DNA of 64,000 nucleotides from Beggiatoa alba B18LD (GTDB taxonomy: Bacteria > Pseudomonadota > Gammaproteobacteria > Beggiatoales > Beggiatoaceae): positions 2,605,588-2,669,587 of the forward strand of contig NZ_JH600070.1 in the NCBI RefSeq assembly GCF_000245015.1. Direction: 5' to 3'. This document shows, in pieces, positions 1-8,489 of the stretch (position 1 is its first letter; the number at the start of each line of letters is the position of its first letter). Under the pieces are notes generated by a model that was not told the origin of the DNA, made no database searches, and was given only the letters and a program-made list of their open reading frames with translations. The position numbers and the translations under genes are program-made.

Positions 1-1421
1 TCTTCTCCTTTATCAACCGCCGCGACGAGGGCGAGAAAAAGACGAAGTTTAGCGATTTCAGTTGCCTCCTCCATGATGTCCACACCAAAAAGATTATGGG
101 TGATAATTTTCTTTTTGATTTCGTAAAGACTGTGGGAGTCACTATGGGCAGTGATAGCGCGATAAATATCGACGAGGGTTTTCATTGCCGCGACGAGAAA
201 CGCGCCTGACCCACAAGCGGGGTCTAACAATTTTAGACTGGGCAATATTTCATTAAGCAACTGATGCACTAAAGATTTATCGAGCTTGCCTAACAACTCA
301 TCCAGCGTTTCAAAGTGTCGGGCTTCACAAACGTTGGGAATAGCGGGCTGTTGAACTTTATCGAGGATTAAGCGGTGAATAGTGCGTTCACACAAATACT
401 CAGTAATTTCCTTGCGCGTGTAATACGCACCGAAGGCTTTTTGATTGATATATTTCTCAAAGATATAGCCTAAAACATCGGGATTAATCTCGTTATCATC
501 ACCTGTGGGCGAATCATCCAAACTCCATGAATAACCTTGAAAAAGCTCAAACAATCGACTAAAAGCGACATCAGCAATTTGAATTTGATAGGTTTCCTCC
601 AAATGATGCGGAAGAAATAAACCACCGTTTAAATAAGGAATTTTGCCTAAAATTTCGGCATTTTCGCGCTCATGTTCAGGTTTAGCGAAACCTTCAAAAA
701 ACAGACGTTGGAGAAAACCTTGATAAAAATTATCGGTTTTTTGTTTTTGGCTGTCTGCGAGTTTATCGAGTAAATACTCTCGATTACCGTTGTCTAAAAA
801 GCCTTTTTTCTGCAAAAACCAGATAAACATCAACCGATTAAGCAACACCGAAGCATACCAACGACGCGCCCGCTCGTCATTAATCCCTTCAATATCAATA
901 ACAAAGTTTTCTAAAAAACTCGCAAATTCGGCATAAAACTTTTTCGTCACAGGCTCGATATCGAGAGCTTTTCTCAACCGCTCGAGAACTTCGACGAGCG
1001 GTAAATTACCCGAATCATCCAACTCAGAAAAATCGACCATCAGCGGAACGAGCTTATTCACCAGCGCGTCGCCTGACTGTCCGCGAAAATAAGCATGTTC
1101 ACGCGGTAACAATCTATTTTTTTCACGTTTAGCCCAGAAAAAAATCGCTTGTGTTTCCTTATCGGTAAAAATCAACACATGCTCGACGCTATAATTCTCC
1201 GTGATTTCCTGCGCGATAGCTTGACGTTGTTTCGCGGATGGTAAGGCTTGCACGGTATAAACGGTGACTTTCCCCAAATAAGCGATGGCTTGGCAGGGAT
1301 AAATTTGCGTTTCAATCTCCAACTCAAAAACTTTCCGTGCCCGATTCCAGCCGAGTTCCTCAAACAGCGCATTAAAATTGAATTGTTGAATAGCTTGGCG
1401 TAGCGGGGGAATATTGAGCAT
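1..1421 (-). CDS. Eco57I-like (type IIG) restriction-modification enzyme, N-terminal part
   Basis: This reading frame is open from an ATG at 1421 to the window edge (473 codons), so only the N-terminal part is present. The first ~390 residues lack an obvious catalytic motif but include a helical region typical of the N-terminal half of fused R-M enzymes. Around residues 397-407 is the adenine methyltransferase SAM-binding motif I, LDPACGSGAFL. It is followed by NLFGVDIMEEATEIAKLRL, the usual motif II/III region. The catalytic NPPY motif would lie beyond the window. The family cuts and methylates DNA with one polypeptide. A plain adenine methyltransferase or a phage-defence enzyme of the PglX or DrmMI type has the same core and cannot be excluded. 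A MITE-like repeat cluster lies directly upstream. Confidence 0.8.
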   Translation of the reverse strand, partial: MLNIPPLRQAIQQFNFNALFEELGWNRARKVFELEIETQIYPCQAIAYLGKVTVYTVQALPSAKQRQAIAQEITENYSVEHVLIFTDKETQAIFFWAKREKNRLLPREHAYFRGQSGDALVNKLVPLMVDFSELDDSGNLPLVEVLERLRKALDIEPVTKKFYAEFASFLENFVIDIEGINDERARRWYASVLLNRLMFIWFLQKKGFLDNGNREYLLDKLADSQKQKTDNFYQGFLQRLFFEGFAKPEHERENAEILGKIPYLNGGLFLPHHLEETYQIQIADVAFSRLFELFQGYSWSLDDSPTGDDNEINPDVLGYIFEKYINQKAFGAYYTRKEITEYLCERTIHRLILDKVQQPAIPNVCEARHFETLDELLGKLDKSLVHQLLNEILPSLKLLDPACGSGAFLVAAMKTLVDIYRAITAHSDSHSLYEIKKKIITHNLFGVDIMEEATEIAKLRLFLALVAAVDKGE

Positions 1422-1469
1422 GATAGACTTCTGTAGGTTATGGATTTAAGGGGATTTTAACCTAATTAA

Positions 1470-1748
1470 AAGATTGTCTGAATCAGAATTTTCAGGATTA
1501 AAAGATTGTCTGAATCAGAATTTTCAGAATTAACAGAATTTTCAGAATTAAAAAGACAAGAAAATTAAAAGAATAAAAAATTATGTTTTTAATTGTTTTT
1601 AATTCTGCTAATTCTGAAAATTCTGTGAATTCTGATTCAGACAGTGTTTAATTCTGTTAATTCTGATTCAGACAAAAAAAGACCTGCTAGATTTTGAAAA
1701 CCTAGCAGATCTCTGTTTTGTTTTATAAAACTCGCCGAACTCAAGTTA
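1470..1748. repeat. MITE-like dispersed repeat, copy 1
   Basis: Fills the gap between the R-M gene and the SDR gene. It contains several TCTGAATCAG and AATTCTGAAAATTCTG blocks in inverted orientation that can fold back on each other. These are followed by a 31-bp near-palindrome (GACCTGCTAG...CTAGCAGATC) and the right terminal sequence CTCGCCGAACTCAAGTT. The left terminus is not recognisable. The same modules recur at 4989, 7592, 14401, 25140, 36156, 41463, 50751 and 60445. Confidence 0.85.
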
Positions 1749-1843
1749 ACCCATTTTTACGGGGTTTCATGATGGAAACGGTGGAATACGGCTTGCGCCT
1801 ATTCCACCCTACGATAATAATTTTATTCACCAAAGGATTTATT

Positions 1844-2608
1844 ATGCAAATTCAAGGTAATATTGCTCTTGTTACAGGCGCAGGTTCTGGAATGGGTGCA
1901 GCAACGGCGCGTTATTTAGCAAACGCAGGGGCAAAAGTCGCTCTGTTTGATATCAATTTATCCGCAGCCCAACAAGTTGCTGAGGAAATCGGCGGGTTGG
2001 CGGTTCAATGTGATGTCAGCAGTGCAGAAAGTGCAGAAAAAGCGTTTCAGCAAGTCCGTGAGCAGTTAGGAATTGCAAGAATTTGTGTAAATTGTGCGGG
2101 CGTTTTACTCGCTGCTCGTATTGTGGGAAAAAATGGCGCGTTACCCCTTGCCGATTTTAGTCGCGTGATTAATATCAATTTAGTGGGTACATTTAATATC
2201 ATGCGATTAGCAGCGGAAGCAATGATGACGACTGAAGTCGTTAACGTTACAGGTGAGCGTGGCATTATTATTAATACAGCTTCTGTTGCCGCCTTTGAGG
2301 GACAAATTGGGCAAGCGGCTTATAGCGCGTCTAAAGGTGGCGTTGTTTCTTTAGGACTTCCTGCTGCGCGAGAATTTGCAAAATATGGTATCCGTGTGAT
2401 GACTATTGCACCTGGTTTGGTTGAAACGCCAATGCTTGGGTCTTTATCAGAAGAGGCACAGGCTAGTTTAGCCGCTTCAGTGCCTTTTCCTGCACGTTTA
2501 TGTCGCCCTGATGAATATGCGCAGTTAGTCGCTTGTATTGTGCAAAATGAAATGTTGAATGGAGAAGTTATCCGTTTAGACGGCGCGATTCGTTTACAGG
2601 TCAAATAA
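1844..2608 (+). CDS. SDR-family dehydrogenase, 3-hydroxyacyl-CoA dehydrogenase type-2 like
   Basis: A classical 254-residue short-chain dehydrogenase. The NAD(P)-binding motif TGAGSGMG lies near residues 12-19, NCAG near 84, a catalytic Ser in INTASVAA, and YSASKGG with the catalytic Tyr and Lys. An Asp follows beta-2 (ALFDIN), which favours NAD over NADP. The closest family by pattern is the HSD10-type 3-hydroxyacyl-CoA dehydrogenase of fatty-acid degradation. The frame is open further upstream to 1718, but that part lies in the repeat. The ATG at 1844 has AAAGGA 7 nt upstream and gives the family's usual length. It stands alone, followed by its own terminator hairpin. Confidence 0.85.
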   Translation: MQIQGNIALVTGAGSGMGAATARYLANAGAKVALFDINLSAAQQVAEEIGGLAVQCDVSSAESAEKAFQQVREQLGIARICVNCAGVLLAARIVGKNGALPLADFSRVININLVGTFNIMRLAAEAMMTTEVVNVTGERGIIINTASVAAFEGQIGQAAYSASKGGVVSLGLPAAREFAKYGIRVMTIAPGLVETPMLGSLSEEAQASLAASVPFPARLCRPDEYAQLVACIVQNEMLNGEVIRLDGAIRLQVK

Positions 2609-2628
2609 TGTATTAAATAAATCGGTTA

Positions 2629-2672
2629 AAAAATCTGCTGGGTTAATGTTGCTTAAGCCAGTGGATTTTTTT
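2629..2672 (+). terminator. Rho-independent terminator after SDR gene
   Basis: The stem AAAAATCtgCTGG pairs with CCAGtgGATTTTT, with a 14-nt loop and a run of T's. It begins about 20 nt after the SDR stop codon. Confidence 0.6.
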
Positions 2673-2839
2673 TAAATGCGCATGTCAATAAAACAGTATT
2701 GTTATTTAATCAGTTGATTTCACCATTTGAATAATAGGGAATATAACGGATAGTAAATTATGCGTGAATTTAAAATAATTTACTAAAAAAGTGGGTTATT
2801 AAATAATGCTAAAAATATATTTTTGATTATCAAAATTTT

Positions 2840-3613
2840 TTATTCAGAATGAGACGGGTTTTTTTGTGGGACAGTGTTAATATTAATCATTTCTAAGCGA
2901 AAATTTTTAAACCAACCATCACGCGGTAAAAAATGCGTGGCAATGTTCTGATATGATTTTTGGCTGAACCAAATATCTAAAAAACGGGAAGAATCTGGCG
3001 TTAGCATAAACAAAATAATCACTATACTTATCATGATGCCTGATGTTTGATAATTATTATAATCAACTAATTTAAAAGCTGTTCCTGATGATTTTTTTAG
3101 TCGTTTATTCATTAAGTCAACGCTATATAGTTCATCTAATAATAAATGAACGAGAAAACCAACAAAAATAAAAAAACCGATAGACCATGCTAATAAAGCA
3201 TCGATAAAGAAAAAGTGATAACACATTGCTGTTGTGCCGTACCAGAAAAATAAGCCTGCAACAACGGAATGAAAAACACCACGGTGGACACTGAAGTCTT
3301 TAAAAATTTCCATCAGTACATAACGAATGCAGAGATATGTTAGCCACCAGATTACCCATAGTTCAACAATGGAGTAGTAGGGAGCTTGGCTGAACATGAC
3401 AATAAACGAGAATATCACGGCATAAGCGGTGAATATAATTTTAATCGCGGTTGAATTGTCCGAATCGATATCAGGCAGAATGCCACCGAGTGTGCCTGCT
3501 AACCAAAGTAGCATAACTTCTTGCGGTGCAACTGCTCCCGCGCCTAAATAGGTGGTTGCTAATAAGCCACTGCAAACGGTGGCAACAGAAACATGTGTAT
3601 TAAAATTAGCCAT
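2840..3613 (-). CDS. YdjM-like membrane-bound metal-dependent hydrolase
   Basis: A 257-residue integral membrane protein with about five hydrophobic segments. Near the N-terminus (residues 5-55) it has NTHVSV and GGILPDIDSDNS. Further on is VHRGVFHSVV (around 110-120) and HLLLDELYSVD (around 160). This His/Asp pattern defines the YdjM/DUF457 family of putative inner-membrane metal-dependent hydrolases, whose substrate is unknown. E. coli ydjM is an SOS gene, but no LexA box is visible here. It is divergent from msrQ with a 51-bp gap that must hold both promoters. Confidence 0.75.
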   Translation of the reverse strand: MANFNTHVSVATVCSGLLATTYLGAGAVAPQEVMLLWLAGTLGGILPDIDSDNSTAIKIIFTAYAVIFSFIVMFSQAPYYSIVELWVIWWLTYLCIRYVLMEIFKDFSVHRGVFHSVVAGLFFWYGTTAMCYHFFFIDALLAWSIGFFIFVGFLVHLLLDELYSVDLMNKRLKKSSGTAFKLVDYNNYQTSGIMISIVIILFMLTPDSSRFLDIWFSQKSYQNIATHFLPRDGWFKNFRLEMININTVPQKNPSHSE

Positions 3614-3664
3614 TCTTAAAACAAAGTAAATGCAGTATTGGTTGCAATTAGGAGATTATCATTT

Positions 3665-4276
3665 ATGGGATTAGCCCCTTCTTTCGCAAGCGTCGACAAG
3701 ATAATTAAGCCTATTTTGTTTGTGCTGTGCTTAATCCCTTTATTTTTTATCGTCTTCATTGCTGTACAGCATGTGAATCCCATCGAATATTTTTTAGACC
3801 AAACAGGATTATGGGCATTACGTTTTTTATTGATTACGTTATGTATTACCCCATTAAGAAAGCTTAGTAAATGGTATGAAATGATTCGTTTTCGGCGGAT
3901 GTTGGGCTTGTATAGCTTTTTCTATGCCGTGTTACATGTCAGTACGTATATTATATTTGACCAATCATTAGATATATCTTCTATTATCAAGGATATTGAA
4001 GAGCGTCCTTTTATTATGGTAGGTTTTTTTGCATTTATCCTACTGATTCCACTAGCAATAACCTCAACCAATGCGATGATGAGACGCTTGGGCGGTAAAC
4101 GTTGGCAGGCTTTGCACCGTTTAGTTTACTTAATTGGCATTGCGGGTGTTTTACATTTTTGGTGGTTAGCACAATCGAAGGTCAAATTAGGCGAACCTTT
4201 TATTTATGCCATCTGCTTGGCGTTACTTTTATTGGTGCGTTATCCCCCTATCATGGCGCGATTGGCTAAATTATAG
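3665..4276 (+). CDS. msrQ: MsrQ haem-binding subunit of the periplasmic methionine sulfoxide reductase
   Basis: A 203-residue membrane protein with six hydrophobic helices. It belongs to the MsrQ/YedZ family, a b-type cytochrome that feeds electrons to the molybdoenzyme MsrP for repair of oxidised methionine in the periplasm. Conserved His residues lie in YAVLHVSTY and in QALHRLVYLIGIAGVLHFWW (haem ligands in the family). A TTG-started extension to 3638 is possible, but the ATG at 3665 has AGGAG 11 nt upstream and is preferred. No msrP lies next to it, so the catalytic subunit must be encoded elsewhere or MsrQ serves another partner. Confidence 0.85.
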   Translation: MGLAPSFASVDKIIKPILFVLCLIPLFFIVFIAVQHVNPIEYFLDQTGLWALRFLLITLCITPLRKLSKWYEMIRFRRMLGLYSFFYAVLHVSTYIIFDQSLDISSIIKDIEERPFIMVGFFAFILLIPLAITSTNAMMRRLGGKRWQALHRLVYLIGIAGVLHFWWLAQSKVKLGEPFIYAICLALLLLVRYPPIMARLAKL

Positions 4277-4299
4277 AACGTGGTCATAGCATAATTTTT

Positions 4300-4947
4300 A
4301 TGAATCAAACCCTTTCCCCCCATCAAGCAACGGTTCTTGTCGTTGATGATGCGCCAGAAAATTTAGGCGTTTTATCGGCTTATTTAGAAGCGACAGGTTT
4401 AGATGTTATGACGGCACTCAGTGGTAATGAGGCATTATCATTAATCACACGGGTTAAACCCGATTTAATCTTGCTCGATGTCATGATGCCTAATATGGAT
4501 GGTTATGAAACCTGTCGGCAGTTAAAAAGTAATTTAGAAACGTCAGATATTCCCGTTATTTTTGTAACGGCATTGATGGATATGGAAAGCAAAATTAAAT
4601 GCTTCTCGCTAGGTGCAGTAGATTATTTAGTAAAACCGATTCAACAAGGCGAAATTTTAGCCCGTGTACATACGCATATTATTATCAGTGCATTGCAAAA
4701 ACAGTTAGTTGCTCAAAATCGGCAGTTGCAAGAACAGCATGAAACCTTAGATAACTTTACCCGCATGGCAGCACATGAACTATTTCCACCACTTGTAAAT
4801 ATTGCGAGTGCTATTAGTGAATTACAAGTTTATCGCCGTATTACTAACACAGAAACCGAACATTGTTTAATGATGTTAGAGGATGCACATAAACAAGTAT
4901 TGCAAGTTGTTGATAATCTTTTAAATAAAAAGCCTTACCTTCATTGA
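4300..4947 (+). CDS. Receiver domain fused to a lone HisKA-like helix (kinase fragment)
   Basis: Residues 10-125 form a complete response-regulator receiver: acidic pair VVDDAPEN, phosphoacceptor Asp in LLDVMMPNMDG, Thr in VTAL and Lys in VKPI. A coiled linker follows (about 135-155). Then comes a dimerisation helix with MAAHELFPPLV, which resembles the H-box of histidine kinases. The protein ends at 215 residues without any ATPase domain. Hybrid sensor kinases that start with a receiver are normally much longer. Either this is a 3'-truncated kinase or a phosphoacceptor protein that uses another kinase's ATPase domain. A MITE-like repeat begins 42 bp after the stop. It starts 23 bp after msrQ and may be cotranscribed with it. 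Confidence 0.8.
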   Translation: MNQTLSPHQATVLVVDDAPENLGVLSAYLEATGLDVMTALSGNEALSLITRVKPDLILLDVMMPNMDGYETCRQLKSNLETSDIPVIFVTALMDMESKIKCFSLGAVDYLVKPIQQGEILARVHTHIIISALQKQLVAQNRQLQEQHETLDNFTRMAAHELFPPLVNIASAISELQVYRRITNTETEHCLMMLEDAHKQVLQVVDNLLNKKPYLH

Positions 4948-4988
4948 TACCTTTTGATAGTCAATAGACTGTTTTATTCCTTATAAAC

Positions 4989-5156
4989 AGACAAGAGTTT
5001 GTCTGAATCAGAATTCACAGAATTTTCAGAATTAGCAGAATTAAAAAGCGTGATTCACCTTAATTTTTTGGTTTTAGGGTTTAAATTCTGTGAATTCTGA
5101 AAATCCTGATTCAGACAAATGCTTGTCTTTTTAAAAAATCTCGCCGAACTCAGGTT
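4989..5156. repeat. MITE-like dispersed repeat, copy 2
   Basis: Fold-back block. GTCTGAATCAG and AGAATTTTCAGAATTAGCAG on the left are complementary to AATTCTGAAAATCCTGATTC on the right. The block ends in the terminal sequence CTCGCCGAACTCAGGTT. It lacks the CTAGGTTTT palindrome module. The remaining ~150 bp before the next gene would hold that gene's promoter; I see no clear site in it. Confidence 0.85.
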
Positions 5157-5306
5157 ATTTACGTACAAATTAAAGGGACAATTTTCACATTTTCCTCAAA
5201 GTTTCCCCATATTTGTTTGTCATCCTTTATTTCAAATAAGGGGAGATTTTTAACCACTTTATAAATACGGTTATCTCCCGCTCAACAGTACCTTGAGGAA
5301 ACTATC

Positions 5307-6428
5307 ATGTTTGATGCACTGAGAACCGCTCTCCCAAATACGACACGGCGCAATCTCTTACGAACTTTAGGCGTATTAAGTGCCTTACCCCTAACAGGGT
5401 ATGGGTTACGTCATTTCCTAACGGATTCACAAGCCGCAGATGCAAATCCGCTCTGTCTTCTCTCTGCAACAAAAACAGAAGGGCCTTATTGGATAGATGA
5501 ACATTTAAATCGTTCCGATTTAACCACTGATACCACCCGTAGCACTGTCTTGCAAGGATTACCGCTGACTTTAACCTTGAGTGTGATTAATGCTAGCTCT
5601 AGTGCTTGCTCCGTTGCTCGTAATGTACAAATAGACGTGTGGCACGCAGATGCAGCGGGAGAATATTCAGATGTGTCTGGCAATGGGCAAACCAGTACTG
5701 TTGGGCAAACTTTTTTACGGGGGTATCAACTCACTGATTCGACTGGAACGGTTACGTTTAAAACCATTTATCCGGGATGGTATCGCGGCAGAACCGCACA
5801 TATTCATGTACGAGCGCGGGTTTTTGATGCACAAGGGAACACAACCTATAATTTTACTACCCAACTCTTTTTTGATGATGTTATCACTGATAGCGTGTAT
5901 GCAAACGCCCCTTATAACAGCCGTGGCACACGTGATACGCTCAATTCAACGGATATGCATTACCTTGACGGGGATAGCTCCAACTTGTTATTAAACTTAA
6001 CTTCTCAAGAAACAGGGGGTTATGTTGCGGTTGGTTCGGTGGGATTAGTGGGATTACCCGATAGTATCGAAACAGAGAATGCCTTTGATATTACAACCAC
6101 GACGACAGGCAATCTTGATAATTTATCGCTGACAGGCACATTAACCGTTGCGACTAACGATGTTGGTACTTATGGCAGTTTGTACGTCGCTGCACAAATA
6201 GGGGAAATTTGGTATATCAATGATGGGAATGGTTGGTTACCCTATACCGATGATTTTCCCGCTTATTCTAGCGGTATGCTCACCGATACCCATCAATTAA
6301 AAATATTGAATAGTGTCAACGTCAGTACCTTATGCGGGGCGAATGTTTATGCGGGCTATGGGCAAAATGTACAAGATATGTTGCAGAAAAATCAGTATAA
6401 AAAGGTTTACACTGTTCCTTGCCAATGA
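5307..6428 (+). CDS. Tat-exported intradiol ring-cleavage dioxygenase-like protein
   Basis: A 373-residue protein. The N-terminus carries TTRRNLLRTLG followed by a hydrophobic stretch, a twin-arginine signal, so it is folded before export. Residues ~50-240 match the intradiol (catechol/protocatechuate) dioxygenase fold. TEGPYW, VDVWHADAAGEYS, the Fe-ligand region YPGWYRGRTAHIHVR (Tyr and two His) and TTQLFF are all present. The C-terminal ~120 residues are extra and look beta-rich, possibly a binding domain. Exported members of this family are poorly characterised; a role in aromatic degradation is not certain. No other catechol genes are nearby. An ATG with TTGAGGAAA upstream supports the start. 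Confidence 0.8.
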   Translation: MFDALRTALPNTTRRNLLRTLGVLSALPLTGYGLRHFLTDSQAADANPLCLLSATKTEGPYWIDEHLNRSDLTTDTTRSTVLQGLPLTLTLSVINASSSACSVARNVQIDVWHADAAGEYSDVSGNGQTSTVGQTFLRGYQLTDSTGTVTFKTIYPGWYRGRTAHIHVRARVFDAQGNTTYNFTTQLFFDDVITDSVYANAPYNSRGTRDTLNSTDMHYLDGDSSNLLLNLTSQETGGYVAVGSVGLVGLPDSIETENAFDITTTTTGNLDNLSLTGTLTVATNDVGTYGSLYVAAQIGEIWYINDGNGWLPYTDDFPAYSSGMLTDTHQLKILNSVNVSTLCGANVYAGYGQNVQDMLQKNQYKKVYTVPCQ

Positions 6429-6474
6429 GGCAATATAGGTTTCTTTAAGTTCTAAACAACTAACTCCCCCATTA

Positions 6475-6548
6475 GGGGTAAGCCTAGTATCCATTTAGTG
6501 TATTAATATCTGATACGCTTAATCATACGAGTCTTACCCCGTTTTTTT
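6475..6548 (+). terminator. Extended hairpin and T-run after the dioxygenase gene
   Basis: GGGGTAAG pairs with CTTACCCC about 50 nt later, with an internal GTGTAT/ATACGC pairing. GTTTTTTT follows directly. It lies between convergent genes and would terminate the plus-strand transcript. Confidence 0.5.
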
Positions 6549-6566
6549 ATCTAAAAACGAACTGTT

Positions 6567-7436
6567 TTACTGACAAAATGAAGGATTGTAGGTATATACA
6601 AAATTCGTTTTTGTCATGCTATTAGTTGCTAACCACGCACTCATGGTTTGCATAGCCATAAATAATGTTTTAGCCCGCGTGACTACATTTTGAGAATAAT
6701 CTGCATTTGAATCTGCGTATTTGTAAGAGATTTCAGCCGTTACAGGTGTCGTACTATTTGCAGATAAGTACCAAAGGGTTAAATCAAAAGTCGCAACTTT
6801 ACTGCCTAAATCGACACTAGCCCCACTATAAACCACTTCGCTGATGCTTAAACCACCAACCAACGTAATGCTTTCATTGGGATTAAATTGATACGCGCTC
6901 AACCCTGAGAATAAACCAATAGGGTCATCCATATTATTCAAATTTTTACCACTGCCAATACTTTGCTTGGTTGAATGAGAATAGCTCACCACAAAAGGCG
7001 TACTGATATCGTCTTCAAACTTCGTTTCTGCATCGCTACCAGTGCCCTGCATGTCTTGATATCCAGAGACATAACGGTCAGGAGAGCGATATTTTAATGT
7101 CACTTCTCGCTGTCCATTTTCTACCCGTTCCCGAAAAATAAAATCATTGGCCCGTAAACGGCAAGTGCTTGGTGTATCGTAAAATTTAACAGTCCGTACT
7201 TTATCCAGCGTAAAACTGCCACTACGACTGCGATTAATGCTGGATTGAATCACGGCTTGTAAATCCGTCCAGTACGAAGCAATCGCAATTTCAGGATTTG
7301 CCCCATTAAATAAACTGGGATTTAACAATATTTTATATTCACGTGCGCTGGTATCAGGTAATGCAGAAACCAGCGCAGAACTGGCTAATAAGCCCATGAG
7401 AAAAAGACTTTTAAACAACAATTGTATATTCATCAT
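6567..7436 (-). CDS. Secreted CYTH-like domain protein, function unknown
   Basis: A 289-residue protein with a Sec signal peptide (hydrophobic h-region LFLMGLLASSALVSA, cleavage near residue 26). The mature start has REYKILL. Further on are KFYDTPSTCRLRAND, FRERV and REVTLKYR. This is the strand order of the CYTH/triphosphate-tunnel fold (YDT..LR..R..TLK), although the first Glu of the ExExK signature is missing. The C-terminal half is Ser/Thr-rich and ends in Cys. CYTH enzymes are usually cytoplasmic and act on triphosphates, so an exported form would be unusual. The fold assignment is by eye. Confidence 0.55.
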   Translation of the reverse strand: MMNIQLLFKSLFLMGLLASSALVSALPDTSAREYKILLNPSLFNGANPEIAIASYWTDLQAVIQSSINRSRSGSFTLDKVRTVKFYDTPSTCRLRANDFIFRERVENGQREVTLKYRSPDRYVSGYQDMQGTGSDAETKFEDDISTPFVVSYSHSTKQSIGSGKNLNNMDDPIGLFSGLSAYQFNPNESITLVGGLSISEVVYSGASVDLGSKVATFDLTLWYLSANSTTPVTAEISYKYADSNADYSQNVVTRAKTLFMAMQTMSAWLATNSMTKTNFVYTYNPSFCQ

Positions 7437-7591
7437 GCCTCAAAAAATGCGTGATAATTCAAAATAATATCTATGTTTTTTGAAATAAAGAACATAGATA
7501 CCTGACTGTAATTTGCAATAAATACATGACGCATTACATCGTGCGTTATAGTAAGCGGTCGCAATGACAAGGCAGTGTCATGAAAAAAAAA

Positions 7592-7658
7592 GACCTGCTA
7601 GGTTTTCAAAACCTAGCAGGTCTCTGTTTTGTTTTATAAAACTCGCCGAACTCAGGTT
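7592..7658. repeat. MITE-like dispersed repeat, copy 3 (palindrome half)
   Basis: A perfect palindrome of two 15-bp arms (GACCTGCTAGGTTTT) around a single central base, then TCTCTGTTTTGTTTTATAAA and the terminal sequence CTCGCCGAACTCAGGTT. The other half of the element is absent. It lies between the CYTH-like and TerD-like genes. Confidence 0.9.
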
Positions 7659-7713
7659 AAATCTAGCAAGTCTCTATGGAACTAATCAGGCATTATCAAT
7701 CGAGATAACGCAC

Positions 7714-8256
7714 TTATGTCTTTAAAACACCTAATAACTGTTCTAATTTAGATAAACCGCGCAATGTGCCAACTTTACTGACATTAATCAGTTTTGTTCC
7801 AACTACTTGGCTATTATCTAACGTGGCGATACAGCATACATTGCCTGTTTCGCTGGTATCGACCTTGACTTGAATAGTCGCCTCGTTATCATCAATCACG
7901 TGTAAACTAATATCGCAATCTTGAAAACGCCCACGGCTACCGCTCTGTACCATGCCGTAATCCCAGCAAAAAATCCAAACATATGCCATATCATTTAGCG
8001 CGTTAATCCATAAGGTTTCCTCATTATTACCGCTTCTGTCTCCGCGCCCTTGGTCACCGCTGAGTTTGATAAAGGGAAAATGCTCAAGACTTCCCAAATC
8101 AGCATAATGCACCAAACCTTGCTTGCCTGTTTTAGTTTGATAGGCAGCGGCTAAATCGAGGTCGGCGGCACTTGTCCAACGCATTTTAATCATTAACGAC
8201 TTAACGGGAATAAACGCTTCTGTGCCTTGACTGGCTAAAGATGATAAATACTGCAT
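7714..8256 (-). CDS. TerD-family protein (tellurite/stress resistance fold)
   Basis: A 180-residue protein with the TerD core. DLDLAAAYQTKTGK is followed by GRGDRSGNNEETLWINAL, the position of the Ca-binding acidic loop in TerD, and by the conserved YVWIFCWDYG region. TerD proteins are cytoplasmic, bind calcium and are linked to tellurite, phage and oxidative stress. The specific role here is unknown. No other ter genes are nearby. The frame extends upstream to 8319, but the ATG at 8256 starts the recognisable domain. Confidence 0.75.
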   Translation of the reverse strand: MQYLSSLASQGTEAFIPVKSLMIKMRWTSAADLDLAAAYQTKTGKQGLVHYADLGSLEHFPFIKLSGDQGRGDRSGNNEETLWINALNDMAYVWIFCWDYGMVQSGSRGRFQDCDISLHVIDDNEATIQVKVDTSETGNVCCIATLDNSQVVGTKLINVSKVGTLRGLSKLEQLLGVLKT

Positions 8257-8417
8257 ATTTATTCTGACTCGTGATTCATAAAAAAAATTAAATTTTGTGG
8301 CTATTGTAACGAAGAACAATACTACCTGCTGTTAGGTCATTACCAATATTTACCTTAACGATGAAATATGATTGAAAAAGAAATCGCTTATTGTGTCGCT
8401 TCTATATGCGAGTTATT

Positions 8418-8451
8418 TTGTCATTAATATGTCACACATTGCTTAGATAAT
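8418..8451 (+). promoter_or_regulatory. Pho box and promoter of pstS
   Basis: TTGTCATTAATATGTCAC at 8418-8435 has two TGTCA direct repeats 11 bp apart and fits the PhoB consensus CTGTCATAWAWCTGTCAC at nearly every position. GATAAT at 8446-8451 is a good -10 at the distance expected when a Pho box replaces the -35. Confidence 0.8.
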
Positions 8452-8489
8452 AGTAATTGCTTCAAAACTTACCATAGGAGTTGTATTTG

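Noticed and set aside
1718-1843. Upstream extension of the SDR frame
   Set aside because: It runs through repeat sequence and lacks a ribosome site; the ATG at 1844 has one and gives the family length.
2752-2784. Inverted repeat AGTAAATTAT / ATAATTTACT
   Set aside because: AT-only arms in an AT-rich gap, with no T-run on the side of the ydjM-like transcript; it could be chance.
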